Assembly (NCBI GenBank): GCA_023262065.1
Contig: JALRDW010000036.1
Span: forward strand, 1 to 14,722
DNA: 14,722 nucleotides
DNA from: Acidimicrobiia bacterium
Lineage (GTDB): Bacteria > Actinomycetota > Acidimicrobiia > IMCC26256
Direction: 5' to 3'
In this document: one piece after another, positions 7,278 through 14,722 of the stretch
Position numbering within the stretch: position 1 is the stretch's first letter
Layout of the letters: each line of letters starts with the position of its first letter
Translations under genes and position numbers: made by a program
Notes under the pieces: model-generated
Database searches by the model: none
Seen by the model: the letters and a program-made list of their open reading frames with translations, nothing else
What the model was told of the DNA's origin: nothing

Positions 7278-8482
7278 TACCGGATCTCCTCCAGGAACTC
7301 GCTGCGCTTCGGCATCGAGAGCCGGAGCAGACCCAGTACGGCGATCGCGCCGACCACGGTGGCCGGGACGACGAGGAACAGGTTCCATCCCTGGTCGCGG
7401 CCGACGATGATCGTGCCGCTCACCATGATCCAGAGGAACGCGAGCTCGATGAGCCACTTCCAGCCGAGGTCCATGAGCTGGTCGTAGCGCAGGCGCGGGA
7501 GCGAGGCCCGGATCCACACCGTGCCGAAGAGCAGCGCGAGCAACTTGGCCACGAACCAGAAGATCGGCATGAGCCAGGTGTTCACCGGGTTGTCGGCGGG
7601 CAGGAACCCGAGGGAGGGACCGGAGGGCCCGCCGAGGAACAGCGTGACCGCGATCGCCGACATCGTGATGAGGTTCATGAACTCGGCCAAGAAGAAGATC
7701 GCGAAGCGGATGCCCGTGTACTCCGTGTGGAATCCGCCGACGAGTTCCTGCTCGGCCTCGACGAGGTCGAACGGCGGGTGGTTCGTCTCGGCCACGGCCG
7801 AGATGATGTAGATGACGAACGCGATGAACGCGGGGATCACGTACCAACGCCCGAGCGAGGTGATCCCGGTCCACGACTGCTGCTCCGCGATGGCCCGGGT
7901 CGAGAGCGTCCGGGTCTGGAGCAGCACGCCGACGATGGCGAGTCCGAACGCCGCCTCGTAGGAGAGCAGCTGGGCCGAGGCGCGCACCGAGCCGAGCAGC
8001 GGGTACTTGGAGCCCGACGCCCACCCGGCGAGCATGACGCCGTAGAGCCCGAGCCCCGACATCATGAGCAGGAACAGGATGCCGATCGGGATGTCCGCGA
8101 GCTGGATGTAGGTCCAGTGCCCGGCGATCGAGACCTTCCCGCCGATCGGGACGATGGCGAACGCGAGGAACGCGGTCATGAGCGAGATGTACGGGGCGAG
8201 GAAGAACACCCGCCGGTCCGCGGTGTCCGGCACCGACTGTTCCTTGAAGAACAGCTTGATGCCGTCCGCGAGGGTCTGGAGCAGACCCCAGGGGCCGGCC
8301 GTGTCCGGCCCGACGCGGTTCTGCATGTCCGCGATGACCTTGCGCATGAACCAGACGTAGAACATCACCGCGACCAGCAGGAAGGCGAAGATCGCGACGG
8401 TCTTGCCGATGACGATGAGGACGACCGTCAGGTCGATCGGGCCGTTGAGGAGCGGATCGCCGGCGGCGAGCAGGCGGTTCAC
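7277..8482 (-). CDS. nuoH: NADH-quinone oxidoreductase subunit H (quinone channel)
   Basis: NuoH (ND1 family) anchors the hydrophilic arm and forms the quinone access tunnel and the first proton half-channel. The 401-residue protein has about eight membrane helices. Family signatures are clear: MQNRVGP (53-59) in the first loop, [12 protein letters not shown] (153-164), [16 protein letters not shown] (231-246) followed by GGFHTEY, which supplies the acidic loop lining the tunnel, and [18 protein letters not shown] (325-342) near the C terminus. The start is GTG at 8482, sharing GTGA with the nuoG stop; GGAG is 8 bases upstream, and the first hydrophobic helix begins at about residue 17. A much longer open frame continues upstream but only as the out-of-frame shadow of nuoG (Arg/Gly/Pro-rich). 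The end overlaps nuoI by one base. Confidence 0.98.
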   Translation of the reverse strand: MNRLLAAGDPLLNGPIDLTVVLIVIGKTVAIFAFLLVAVMFYVWFMRKVIADMQNRVGPDTAGPWGLLQTLADGIKLFFKEQSVPDTADRRVFFLAPYISLMTAFLAFAIVPIGGKVSIAGHWTYIQLADIPIGILFLLMMSGLGLYGVMLAGWASGSKYPLLGSVRASAQLLSYEAAFGLAIVGVLLQTRTLSTRAIAEQQSWTGITSLGRWYVIPAFIAFVIYIISAVAETNHPPFDLVEAEQELVGGFHTEYTGIRFAIFFLAEFMNLITMSAIAVTLFLGGPSGPSLGFLPADNPVNTWLMPIFWFVAKLLALLFGTVWIRASLPRLRYDQLMDLGWKWLIELAFLWIMVSGTIIVGRDQGWNLFLVVPATVVGAIAVLGLLRLSMPKRSEFLEEIR

Positions 8483-11094
8483 CGGACCGTCTCCACCCTC
8501 AGGTCGGTCACCACGCTCGTCGCGTCGACGAGGTCGCCGACGCCCACACCCCCGAGGTTGAAGGCCATGACGGCCACCCCGAGCGGCACGGTGGTGTCGC
8601 CGGTGAGGGCGAGGGTCTGGGTCCCCCGGGACGTGGTGATGCGGACCGGGTCGCCGTCGGCCACGCCGATGCGCGAGATCTCCTGCGGGTGCACCCGCAG
8701 TGCGGTCTCCGGCACGAGCCCGGCCAGCGACGGCGACGCGCTCACGGTGCGGCCGGCGTCGTAGAGGCGCCGGCCCGCCACGAGGCGCAGCGCGTAGTTG
8801 TCCCGACCCGGGGTCGGGCGCGCCTCGGCCCCGGTCCAGGTGATCGTCGCGGCGTCCGGGAGGCCGGCGGCGGGGACCTGGGCCGGACGGGGCTCGTCGG
8901 ACGCGTCGATCGCCTCCGGCGCCGCGTCGGGGTCGGAGGCCTCGGCGGCCTCGACCTCCGGCTCGGCCGGGGCGATCGGCTCCCAGGAGAAGTCGGTCAC
9001 CGGGATGCGGCGCGCCTCGAGCACCAGCTCGTCCCGGTGGTCCGCGAGCGGCAGCACCACGCCGTCGCGGGCGCGGCGCAGGAGGATCGCGTCGACCTCG
9101 GCGAAGCCGGGCGCGACCGCTGCGATCTCGTCCTGCAGCTCGGTCTCGTCCTCGAGGTCGAAGTCGGTGCCGAGTCGGAGCGCGAGCTCCCCGGCGATCC
9201 GCCAGTCCGGCATCGGACTGCCGTCGGGCGAGACCTTGCGGGCGACCCGCTGCACGCGGCCCTCGAGGTTCGTGGTGGTGCCGGACTTCTCGCCCCAGAG
9301 GGCCGCCGGGAGCACGACGTCGGCCGCGGCCACCGCCTCGGTGCGGTTCGCGTCGACCGCGACCACGAATCCGGCGCCGCGCACGCCGGCCCGGGCGAGG
9401 TGCCGATCGGGGAAGTCGTCGGTGACGTCCGCGCCCACGAGCACGAGCGCGCCCACCCGACCCTCGGCGGCGGCGCCGAGGATGCCGGTGGCATCGAGCC
9501 CGCGGGCCGCCGGCACGCGGCCCCACGCCGCGGTGAACCGTTCCGCGCCGGACTCGAGCGAGACGCGACCGGGCAGCACGCCCGGGGCGAGACCGACCTC
9601 GAGCGCCCCGCGCACGTTGCCGCGCCGCAGCGCCATGAGGAACCGCGCCTCCGGCAGATCGGCGAGCACACCGGCCGCGGCCACGGTCGCGTCGGCCGCC
9701 GTGGCGACGTCGGGACGACCGAGGACGACCACGATCGGACCGGACCGACCCTCGGTGAGGGGGGCGAGGGCGGCGGCGACCTCGCGGGCCGCGCTCTGCT
9801 GCTCCCCGGGCAGGTGTCGGACGGTCGCCGACGCGTACCGCGAGAGCCCGTGGTCCAGCGCGCTGACGTCGACGAGCGGGACCCCGAGGTCGACCGCAGC
9901 GCGGCGCACGCGCAGGTAGAGGACGGGCAGCTCCTCCTTGAGGTCGGGCGCCAGCAGCACGATCGCCGCGGCCCGGTCGAGGTCCGGGATGGTCGCACCG
10001 GGCAGGCCGAGCACGAGTTCGGCCGGGAGCCCGTCGCCGAGCTGCGCGTCGACGTGGTCGGTGCCGATCACACCCTTGGCCAGTCGGGCCCACGCGTACG
10101 CGTCCTCGTTGGTCCCCCGGGACCCGCCGATCAGGGCGACGCCACCGGGTCCGTGCAGGTCCAGGGCCCGCTGGATGCCCGCTGCGGCGGCGTCGAGCGC
10201 CTCGGGCCACGAGCACTCGACGAGTTCACCGTCACGACGGACCATCGGCGTGCGGATGCGGTCCTCGGCGTGGAGCGCCTCGACCCCGAACCGACCCTTG
10301 TCGCAGAGCCACCCGTGGTTCGTGGGCTCCACGTCGACACCGAGCATGCGCACGATCCGGTTCGACGAGGACTCCACCGAGCCCCGGCACCCGACCGAGC
10401 AGGTCTGACAGGTGGTCTCGACGCTCGCGAGGTCCCAGGGGCGGGCCTTGAACCGATAGGGCTTGGCGGTGAGCGCGCCCACCGGACACACCTGCACCGT
10501 GTTCCCGGAGAAGTAGGAGACGAACGGGTCGTCCGGGTAGGTGATGACCTGCATCTGGCCGCCGCGCTCACCGAAGTCGATGAGCGGGTCGCCCGCGATG
10601 TCGTCGGCGAAGCGGGTGCAGCGGCTGCACTGGATGCAGCGCTCGCGGTCGAGGAGCACGAGGTCCGAGATCGGGATCGGCTTCTCGTAGTGGCGCTTCT
10701 CCTCCACGTAGCGCGACTCGGCCGGACCGAACGCGAGGGTCTGGTCCTGCAGCGGGCACTCACCGCCGCGGTCGCACACGGGGCAGTCGAGCGGGTGGTT
10801 GATGAGCAGGAACTCGAGGACGCCGTCCTGGGCCTTCTTGACCGTCTCGGACTGGGTGGACACGACCATGCCGTCAGTGACGGTGGTGGTGCAGGCGGGC
10901 GGCAGGCCGCGCACGCCGTCGACCTCGACGAGGCACATGCGGCACATGCCGACCGGCTTCATCCGTTCGTGCCAGCAGAACCGCGGCACGAACGTGCCGT
11001 TGTCCTGCGCGACCTTGATGAGCAGTTCGCCCTGCTCGGCCTGCACCTCACGACCGTCGATCGTGACGGTGACCTTCTGCGGGGCGTCGCTCAT
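8479..11094 (-). CDS. nuoG: NADH-quinone oxidoreductase subunit G (multi-cluster, molybdopterin-oxidoreductase-like)
   Basis: NuoG is the large peripheral subunit that carries electrons from NuoF to NuoI. The N-terminal region binds N1b ([2Fe-2S]: C40, C51, C54, C68), N5 ([4Fe-4S] with one His: H100, C104, C107, C113) and N4 (C153, C156, C159, C203). A fourth set, C229-x2-C232-x3-C236-x27-C264, matches the off-pathway N7 cluster known from E. coli and Thermus. From about residue 265 the protein is related to molybdopterin oxidoreductases, though no cofactor is expected. An Ala/Pro/Glu/Asp-rich linker (about 705-744) leads to a C-terminal beta-rich domain (about 750-871). Total length is 871 residues. 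The ATG at 11094 gives [14 protein letters not shown] and shares ATGA with the nuoF stop; an in-frame ATG five codons upstream has no better ribosome site. The end shares GTGA with nuoH. Confidence 0.98.
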   Translation of the reverse strand: MSDAPQKVTVTIDGREVQAEQGELLIKVAQDNGTFVPRFCWHERMKPVGMCRMCLVEVDGVRGLPPACTTTVTDGMVVSTQSETVKKAQDGVLEFLLINHPLDCPVCDRGGECPLQDQTLAFGPAESRYVEEKRHYEKPIPISDLVLLDRERCIQCSRCTRFADDIAGDPLIDFGERGGQMQVITYPDDPFVSYFSGNTVQVCPVGALTAKPYRFKARPWDLASVETTCQTCSVGCRGSVESSSNRIVRMLGVDVEPTNHGWLCDKGRFGVEALHAEDRIRTPMVRRDGELVECSWPEALDAAAAGIQRALDLHGPGGVALIGGSRGTNEDAYAWARLAKGVIGTDHVDAQLGDGLPAELVLGLPGATIPDLDRAAAIVLLAPDLKEELPVLYLRVRRAAVDLGVPLVDVSALDHGLSRYASATVRHLPGEQQSAAREVAAALAPLTEGRSGPIVVVLGRPDVATAADATVAAAGVLADLPEARFLMALRRGNVRGALEVGLAPGVLPGRVSLESGAERFTAAWGRVPAARGLDATGILGAAAEGRVGALVLVGADVTDDFPDRHLARAGVRGAGFVVAVDANRTEAVAAADVVLPAALWGEKSGTTTNLEGRVQRVARKVSPDGSPMPDWRIAGELALRLGTDFDLEDETELQDEIAAVAPGFAEVDAILLRRARDGVVLPLADHRDELVLEARRIPVTDFSWEPIAPAEPEVEAAEASDPDAAPEAIDASDEPRPAQVPAAGLPDAATITWTGAEARPTPGRDNYALRLVAGRRLYDAGRTVSASPSLAGLVPETALRVHPQEISRIGVADGDPVRITTSRGTQTLALTGDTTVPLGVAVMAFNLGGVGVGDLVDATSVVTDLRVETVR

Positions 11095-12398
11095 GCGGTG
11101 GCCCTGCACATCGCGATGACCTCGTCGCGGAAGTAGTTCTGGAGGCTGACGACCGCGGAGACCGACGACGGCCCGAGCGGGCAGATCGTGGTCTGACTGA
11201 ACGGTGCGTTGAGACCCGGGGAGATGTTGTCGCCCACGTCGAGCAGCAGATCGAGATCCTGCGGCCGACCCTCGCCGTGCGAGATGCGGTACAGGATCTT
11301 CTCGATCCAGCCGGTGCCCTCACGGCACGGGGTGCACTTGCCGCAGGACTCGTGGGCGAAGAACTTCGCGAGCCGCCACGCCACGAGCGCCGGGTTCGTG
11401 GTGTCGTCGTAGACCATCACCGCACCCGACCCGAGCATGACGCCGAAGGTCTGCTGCACGTAGTCCATGTCGAGCGGGGCGTCGAGGTGCTCGTCCGAGC
11501 CGGTGAGCCACTGCGAGGACGCGCCGCCCGGGATGAAGAACTTGACCGATCGGCCATCACGGATGCCGCCGGCGAGCTCGGGCGAGAAGATGAGGTCGCG
11601 GAAGGTCATCCCGAGTTCGACCTCGTAGTTGCCCGGTCGGTTGACGTGACCGGACACCGAGAAGATCCGGGTACCGGTCGACCGGTTGACCCCCAACTTG
11701 GCGTACTCCTCGCCCCCCATCGCGACGATGTGCGGGAGCGTGGCGAGCGTCTCGACGTTGTTCACGACGGTCGGCTTCGCGTACAGGCCGGCCACCGCCG
11801 GGAACGGCGGCCGGATGCGGGGCTGACCGCGGTCACCCTCGAGGCTCGACAGCAGCGCGGTCTCCTCGCCACAGATGTACGCGCCGGCCCCGCGGTGGAT
11901 CACGACGTCGAGGTCGAACCCGGAGCCGAGGATGTTGTCGCCGAGGAACCCGGCGGCCATCGCGTCGCGCCGTGCCGCCTCGAGCCGTTCGTACCCGAGC
12001 GCGAACTCGCCCCGGAGGTAGATGAAGGCCTTGTTGCACCCGATGGCGTAGGAGGCGATCGCGATGCCCTCGAGGAGTTGGTGCGGGTCGCGCTCGACGA
12101 GCATGCGGTCCTTGAAGGTGGACGGCTCGCCCTCGTCCCCGTTGACCACGAGGTACCGGGGGTAGTTGCCCTCGGGCAGGAAGGACCACTTCGTGCCGGT
12201 CGGGAACCCCGCACCCCCACGACCGCGCAGTCCGGCGGCGGCGACCTGCTCGGCGCCGATCGCGGCCGGCTCCATGGCCAGCGCCTTGCGGAGCGCGTCG
12301 TACCCGCCGCTCGCGGTGAAGCCGGCGAGGGTCCAGGAGTCCTCGGTGCGGTCGCGCAGCCGCTTCGTGATGATCCGGGTCTCGGTCGCGTTGGACAT
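11091..12398 (-). CDS. nuoF: NADH-quinone oxidoreductase subunit F (NADH/FMN-binding)
   Basis: NuoF binds NADH and FMN, accepts hydride and passes electrons to cluster N3. The protein has 435 residues. It shows GLRGRGGAGFPTGTKW (57-71 region) and NGDEGEPSTFKDR (86-98), the nucleotide/FMN-binding signatures; ICGEETALLSSLEG (175-188); and the N3 ligands in ESCGKCTPCREG (C352, C355, C358) with the distant C406 in TTICPLGPSS. It ends soon after the four-helix cluster domain. The ATG at 12398 gives MSNATETRIITKRL. It overlaps the nuoE stop by one base (TGATG), with GGAGG about 9 bases upstream. Longer in-frame starts would run through nuoE and add an Arg-rich shadow. The end shares ATGA with nuoG. 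With NuoE and NuoG it forms the NADH dehydrogenase module; all cofactor ligands are intact. Confidence 0.98.
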   Translation of the reverse strand: MSNATETRIITKRLRDRTEDSWTLAGFTASGGYDALRKALAMEPAAIGAEQVAAAGLRGRGGAGFPTGTKWSFLPEGNYPRYLVVNGDEGEPSTFKDRMLVERDPHQLLEGIAIASYAIGCNKAFIYLRGEFALGYERLEAARRDAMAAGFLGDNILGSGFDLDVVIHRGAGAYICGEETALLSSLEGDRGQPRIRPPFPAVAGLYAKPTVVNNVETLATLPHIVAMGGEEYAKLGVNRSTGTRIFSVSGHVNRPGNYEVELGMTFRDLIFSPELAGGIRDGRSVKFFIPGGASSQWLTGSDEHLDAPLDMDYVQQTFGVMLGSGAVMVYDDTTNPALVAWRLAKFFAHESCGKCTPCREGTGWIEKILYRISHGEGRPQDLDLLLDVGDNISPGLNAPFSQTTICPLGPSSVSAVVSLQNYFRDEVIAMCRATA

Positions 12399-12898
12399 CA
12401 GGCTCCGCCTCCGACCTGGCCGCCGCTCACACCGCGGGCGGTGAGCTCGCCGCGCTTGTAGGCGTCGACGATCTCGGCCGCACCCTCGGGCGTGAGGCTC
12501 TCGTGGAACTCGTAGTTGACCTGCATGGCCGGCGCGTTGCCGCACGCGGCGAGGCACTCGACCTCCTCGATGGTGACCTCGGTGTCGCCCGCGTACCGGC
12601 GCTCGAGGTGCTCGAGCACCTCCGGGCCACCGAGCACGAGGCAGGTGACGTTCGTGCACACGGACACGACGAGCCGCCCCACCGGATCGCGCTTGAACAT
12701 CGTGTAGAAGGACGTCGTCCCGAGCACCTCGGCCGGGGTCACGCCGACGAGCTCGGCGATCTCACGCATGGCGTCCTGGGTGAGGTAGCCGTCCTGGTCC
12801 TGCGCGAGGTGGGCCAACGGGAGGATGGCCGACTTCGGCTTCGGGTAGCGGGCGAGGATCTCCTGCGCGACCGCGAGGTTCTCGTTCGTGAACGCCAT
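12398..12898 (-). CDS. nuoE: NADH-quinone oxidoreductase subunit E ([2Fe-2S] N1a, thioredoxin-like)
   Basis: NuoE is a small soluble subunit with the N1a [2Fe-2S] cluster beside FMN, thought to act as a short-term electron store. It has 166 residues. The N-terminal helical part (about 1-70) includes VTPAEVLGTTSFYTMF. The thioredoxin-like domain holds the ligands in CTNVTC (C81, C86) and VECLAACGNAP (C115, C119), the standard spacing. The last 15 residues, from about 152, are Gly-rich and probably disordered. The ATG at 12898 overlaps the nuoD stop by one base (TAATG), with a GAGG about 10 bases upstream. The stop overlaps the nuoF start by one base. The assignment is secure. Confidence 0.98.
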   Translation of the reverse strand: MAFTNENLAVAQEILARYPKPKSAILPLAHLAQDQDGYLTQDAMREIAELVGVTPAEVLGTTSFYTMFKRDPVGRLVVSVCTNVTCLVLGGPEVLEHLERRYAGDTEVTIEEVECLAACGNAPAMQVNYEFHESLTPEGAAEIVDAYKRGELTARGVSGGQVGGGA

Positions 12899-14184
12899 TA
12901 CCGGTCGACCTCACCCATGATCGGGTCGACGGTGGAGATGATCGCGACCGCGTCGGCCACGAGCCGGTTCTCCATCATCGGACTCATCGCCTGCAGGTTG
13001 TAGAAGGACGGGCCCCGCACGTGCATCCGCACCGGCTTGCCCGTGCCGTCGGAGACGACGTAGCAACCGATCTCGCCCCGGGGCGACTCGATCGACGCGT
13101 AGGTCTCGCCGGCCGGCACCCGGAAGCCCTCGGTGAAGAGCTTGAAGTGGTGGATGAGCGCCTCCATCGACTCGTCGATGCGGGCCCGCGGCGGCGGCGT
13201 GACCTTCTTGTCCTGCACGCGGTAGTCACCACCCGGCATCCGGGCCACGCACTGGCGCACGATGCGCACGGACTCGAGGATCTCGTAGAGGCGGATCCGG
13301 TAACGGTCGTAGCAGTCGCCGTTGTCCGTGTAGATGACGTCGAACTCCACCTGGTCGTAGGCGAGGTACGGCTGCGCCTTGCGGAGATCCCACGGGTACC
13401 CGGTCGAGCGCAGCAGCGGACCGGTGATCGACAGGTCGAGGCACTGCTGGGTGGTGAGCACGCCCACCCCCATGAGCCGCTCCTGCCAGATCGGGTTCTC
13501 GGACAGGATCGTGTCGTAGTCGGCGACGCCGGCCTCGACGATGTCGCAGACCTCGAGGATCGCGTCCTGCCATCCGTCGGGCAGGTCGGCCGCCAGGCCG
13601 CCGACCCGGATGAAGTTGTGGTTCATCCGCAGGCCCGTGATCATCTCGAGGACGCGCAGCACCTCCTCGCGCTCCCGCCAGCCGAAGATCATCATCGACA
13701 CCGCCCCGATGTCCATGCCGTTGGTGGCCTGGAACAGCAGGTGCGAGGAGATGCGGTTGAGCTCGGCGAGCATCATCCGCATCCACACCGCGCGCTCGGG
13801 GATCTCCAGGTCGAGCAACTGCTCCACCGCGGTCGCGAACACCAACTCGTTCGAGAGCGGCGAGAGGTAGTCCATGCGGGTGACGTTCGTGCCGCCCTGC
13901 ACGTAGGTGAGCTCCTCACCGGTCTTCTCCATGCCGGTGTGGAGGTACCCGATGATCGGCTTCGCGCGCACGACCGTCTCGCCGTCGAGCTCCATCATGA
14001 TGCGGAGCACGCCGTGCGTGGAGGGGTGCGACGGCCCCATGTTGATGATCATCGTCTGGCCCTCGCCCTCGAGCTCGGGCCAGGGACCGCCGGCGACGAC
14101 GATCTCGTGGTGGGGCTTCAGTTCCTGTGCGCCCTCGCTCGTCTGGTGCTCCAGGCGTTCGAAGGTGTCCTCGATGTGCGTCAT
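12898..14184 (-). CDS. nuoD: NADH-quinone oxidoreductase subunit D (49-kDa type, quinone site)
   Basis: NuoD (Nqo4/49-kDa) forms much of the quinone head-group pocket with NuoB and descends from the large subunit of NiFe hydrogenases but lacks the metal-ligating cysteines. It has 428 residues. The signature NMGPSHPSTHGVLR (48-61) includes H53 and H57; GYLHTGMEKTGEE follows, with Y80 and H82 near the expected quinone-binding tyrosine. The C-terminal part contains RGEIGCYVVSDG, RMHVRGPSFYNLQAM and the terminal PIMGEVDR. The first 40 residues are a hydrophilic, variable extension. It is a separate gene from nuoC, unlike the nuoCD fusion of E. coli. The ATG at 14184 shares ATGA with the nuoC stop; AAGGGGG lies 13 bases upstream, rather far, so coupling from nuoC probably matters. 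The end overlaps nuoE by one base. Confidence 0.98.
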   Translation of the reverse strand: MTHIEDTFERLEHQTSEGAQELKPHHEIVVAGGPWPELEGEGQTMIINMGPSHPSTHGVLRIMMELDGETVVRAKPIIGYLHTGMEKTGEELTYVQGGTNVTRMDYLSPLSNELVFATAVEQLLDLEIPERAVWMRMMLAELNRISSHLLFQATNGMDIGAVSMMIFGWREREEVLRVLEMITGLRMNHNFIRVGGLAADLPDGWQDAILEVCDIVEAGVADYDTILSENPIWQERLMGVGVLTTQQCLDLSITGPLLRSTGYPWDLRKAQPYLAYDQVEFDVIYTDNGDCYDRYRIRLYEILESVRIVRQCVARMPGGDYRVQDKKVTPPPRARIDESMEALIHHFKLFTEGFRVPAGETYASIESPRGEIGCYVVSDGTGKPVRMHVRGPSFYNLQAMSPMMENRLVADAVAIISTVDPIMGEVDR

Positions 14185-14693
14185 CGCGGGCCCGGGTCCC
14201 CCTTGAAGGTGACCGGCACGCGCGCCGGCAGGTCGTCCTTGCGCAGCGGGTGTCCGACCCAGTCGTCCGGCATGAGGATGCGGGTGAGCTCCGGGTGCCC
14301 GGTGAACTCGATCCCCATGAGGTCGTAGACCTCGCGCTCGGGGAAGGCCGCGCCCGGGAACACACCGGTGAGCGAGGGGACCGACGGATCCGACTCCGGC
14401 ACCTCGACGATGAGCCGCTGCCGCAGCACCCGCGGGTGCGAGATCAGGTTCACCACGACCTCGAAACGCTCGGGATCGACGCCGTCGACGACGAGTCGGT
14501 CGACGTCACGCGAGTGGTCGACCGCGGTCACGTCGAGGAGCATCGAGAACTCCTCCTCGGCCCGCAGGTACGCGACCGCGTCGGCGAGGTGCGCGCGGTC
14601 GAGGTACACGACCGACTGGCCGTGGCTCTCGTGCGCGACGGCCCCCTCGAAGCGGGCGACGAGCGCGTCGGACGGCGTGGCGGACGAACCCAT
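14181..14693 (-). CDS. nuoC: NADH-quinone oxidoreductase subunit C (30-kDa type)
   Basis: NuoC is a cofactor-free structural subunit of the hydrophilic arm that packs on NuoD, NuoB and NuoI. It has 170 residues. The N-terminal alpha/beta domain includes LLDVTAVDH (about 52-60) and FEVVVNLISH. The family signature PEREVYDLMGIEFTGHPEL (118-136), followed by TRILMPDDWVGHPLRKD, is complete. The ATG at 14693 is in the same frame as, and only 3 bases beyond, the TGA of the upstream gene. There is no strong Shine-Dalgarno (GGCGAG about 10 bases away), which suggests translation coupled to the upstream gene. The end shares ATGA with nuoD. It opens the overlapping nuoC-N run. It appears intact. Confidence 0.97.
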   Translation of the reverse strand: MGSSATPSDALVARFEGAVAHESHGQSVVYLDRAHLADAVAYLRAEEEFSMLLDVTAVDHSRDVDRLVVDGVDPERFEVVVNLISHPRVLRQRLIVEVPESDPSVPSLTGVFPGAAFPEREVYDLMGIEFTGHPELTRILMPDDWVGHPLRKDDLPARVPVTFKGDPGPR

Positions 14694-14696
14694 GGA

Positions 14697-14722
14697 TCAG
14701 GCGCTCGCCGGCGTGGAGATCG
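14697..14722 (-). CDS. Unidentified CDS, last 7 codons plus stop (cut by window edge)
   Basis: On the minus strand the frame reads ISTPASA and then TGA, three bases before nuoC, so a gene very probably ends here. The spacing matches the tight packing of the cluster. In the usual nuo order this gene would be nuoB, and a short disordered Ser/Pro/Ala tail is compatible with a NuoB C terminus, but seven residues cannot identify a protein. Other candidates are any small gene upstream of the operon. That it is coding at all is inferred from position only. Confidence 0.4.

Noticed and set aside
7278..8024. In-frame upstream extension of nuoI into nuoH
   Set aside because: The added residues are an Arg/His-rich shadow of nuoH; GTG at 7277 gives the expected NuoI N terminus.
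8483..10216. In-frame upstream extension of nuoH giving a 979-residue fusion
   Set aside because: The extra 578 residues are an Arg/Gly/Pro-rich out-of-frame reading of nuoG; the GTG at 8482 with GTGA overlap and a good ribosome site is the real start.
8689..11136. Plus-strand open frame of about 815 codons opposite nuoG
   Set aside because: It is Arg/Gly/His/Asp-rich with no domain I recognise, lies exactly antisense to nuoG with its cluster ligands, and long antisense frames are expected in GC-rich coding DNA.
1..14722. Direct closure of the window into a circle
   Set aside because: Joining the ends keeps the reading frame but replaces the required NuoB cysteine with serine and lacks the last third of NuoB; no end overlap is visible.
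1..14722. Mobile elements, CRISPR arrays, tRNA/rRNA genes, defence or biosynthetic systems
   Set aside because: Nearly every base belongs to a recognised complex I gene; I found no spaced direct repeats, transposase motifs or RNA gene signatures.

Overview
The window is almost entirely one respiratory complex I (NADH:quinone oxidoreductase) locus. Every gene lies on the minus strand, so the biological direction runs from position 14722 down to 1. Thirteen nuo genes are complete (C, D, E, F, G, H, I, J, K, L, M, N, A). nuoB is present only as its first 104 codons, cut at position 1. The last eight codons, including the stop, of an unidentified gene lie upstream of nuoC at the other edge. DNA is strongly GC-rich, GTG starts are frequent (five of the fourteen nuo starts in the window: A, B, H, I, M and N give six if nuoA is counted with its preferred GTG), nuoC and nuoD are separate genes, and NuoG keeps the N7 cluster motif. 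Together these suggest a high-GC actinobacterium. An Acidimicrobiia-like lineage is my guess, not something the sequence proves.

Layout in transcription order: tail of an unknown CDS (14722-14697); nuoC, D, E, F, G (14693-8479), the hydrophilic arm with the NADH/FMN module and the electron-input iron-sulfur clusters; nuoH and nuoI (8482-6690), the quinone-channel subunit and the N6a/N6b ferredoxin; nuoJ, K, L, M, N (6690-764), the proton-pumping membrane arm; an 85-base gap (763-679); then nuoA and the start of nuoB (678-1). From nuoC through nuoN, all eleven junctions are 1-base or 4-base start/stop overlaps (ATGA, GTGA, TGATG, TAATG, TAGTG), so this looks like one tightly coupled transcription unit.

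Electrons would pass from NADH to FMN (NuoF), through N3, N1b, N4, N5, N6a and N6b (NuoF/G/I) to N2 in NuoB, then to quinone at the NuoB/NuoD/NuoH interface. The energy would drive proton translocation through NuoH, the NuoA/J/K region and the antiporter-like NuoL/M/N. All ligand cysteines and charged membrane residues that I could check are present, so the enzyme looks intact apart from the edge-truncated nuoB.

The unusual point is gene order. nuoA and nuoB, which open the common nuoA-N operon, here follow nuoN after the only intergenic gap in the window. That gap holds a small inverted repeat and a weak -10-like hexamer. The sequence also stops inside nuoB at one edge and just upstream of nuoC, where nuoB would normally end, at the other. 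The layout is therefore a circular permutation of the usual operon. It could be a real rearrangement, a tandem or second copy, or an assembly effect. I saw no mobile element, CRISPR array, RNA gene or unknown multi-gene system.
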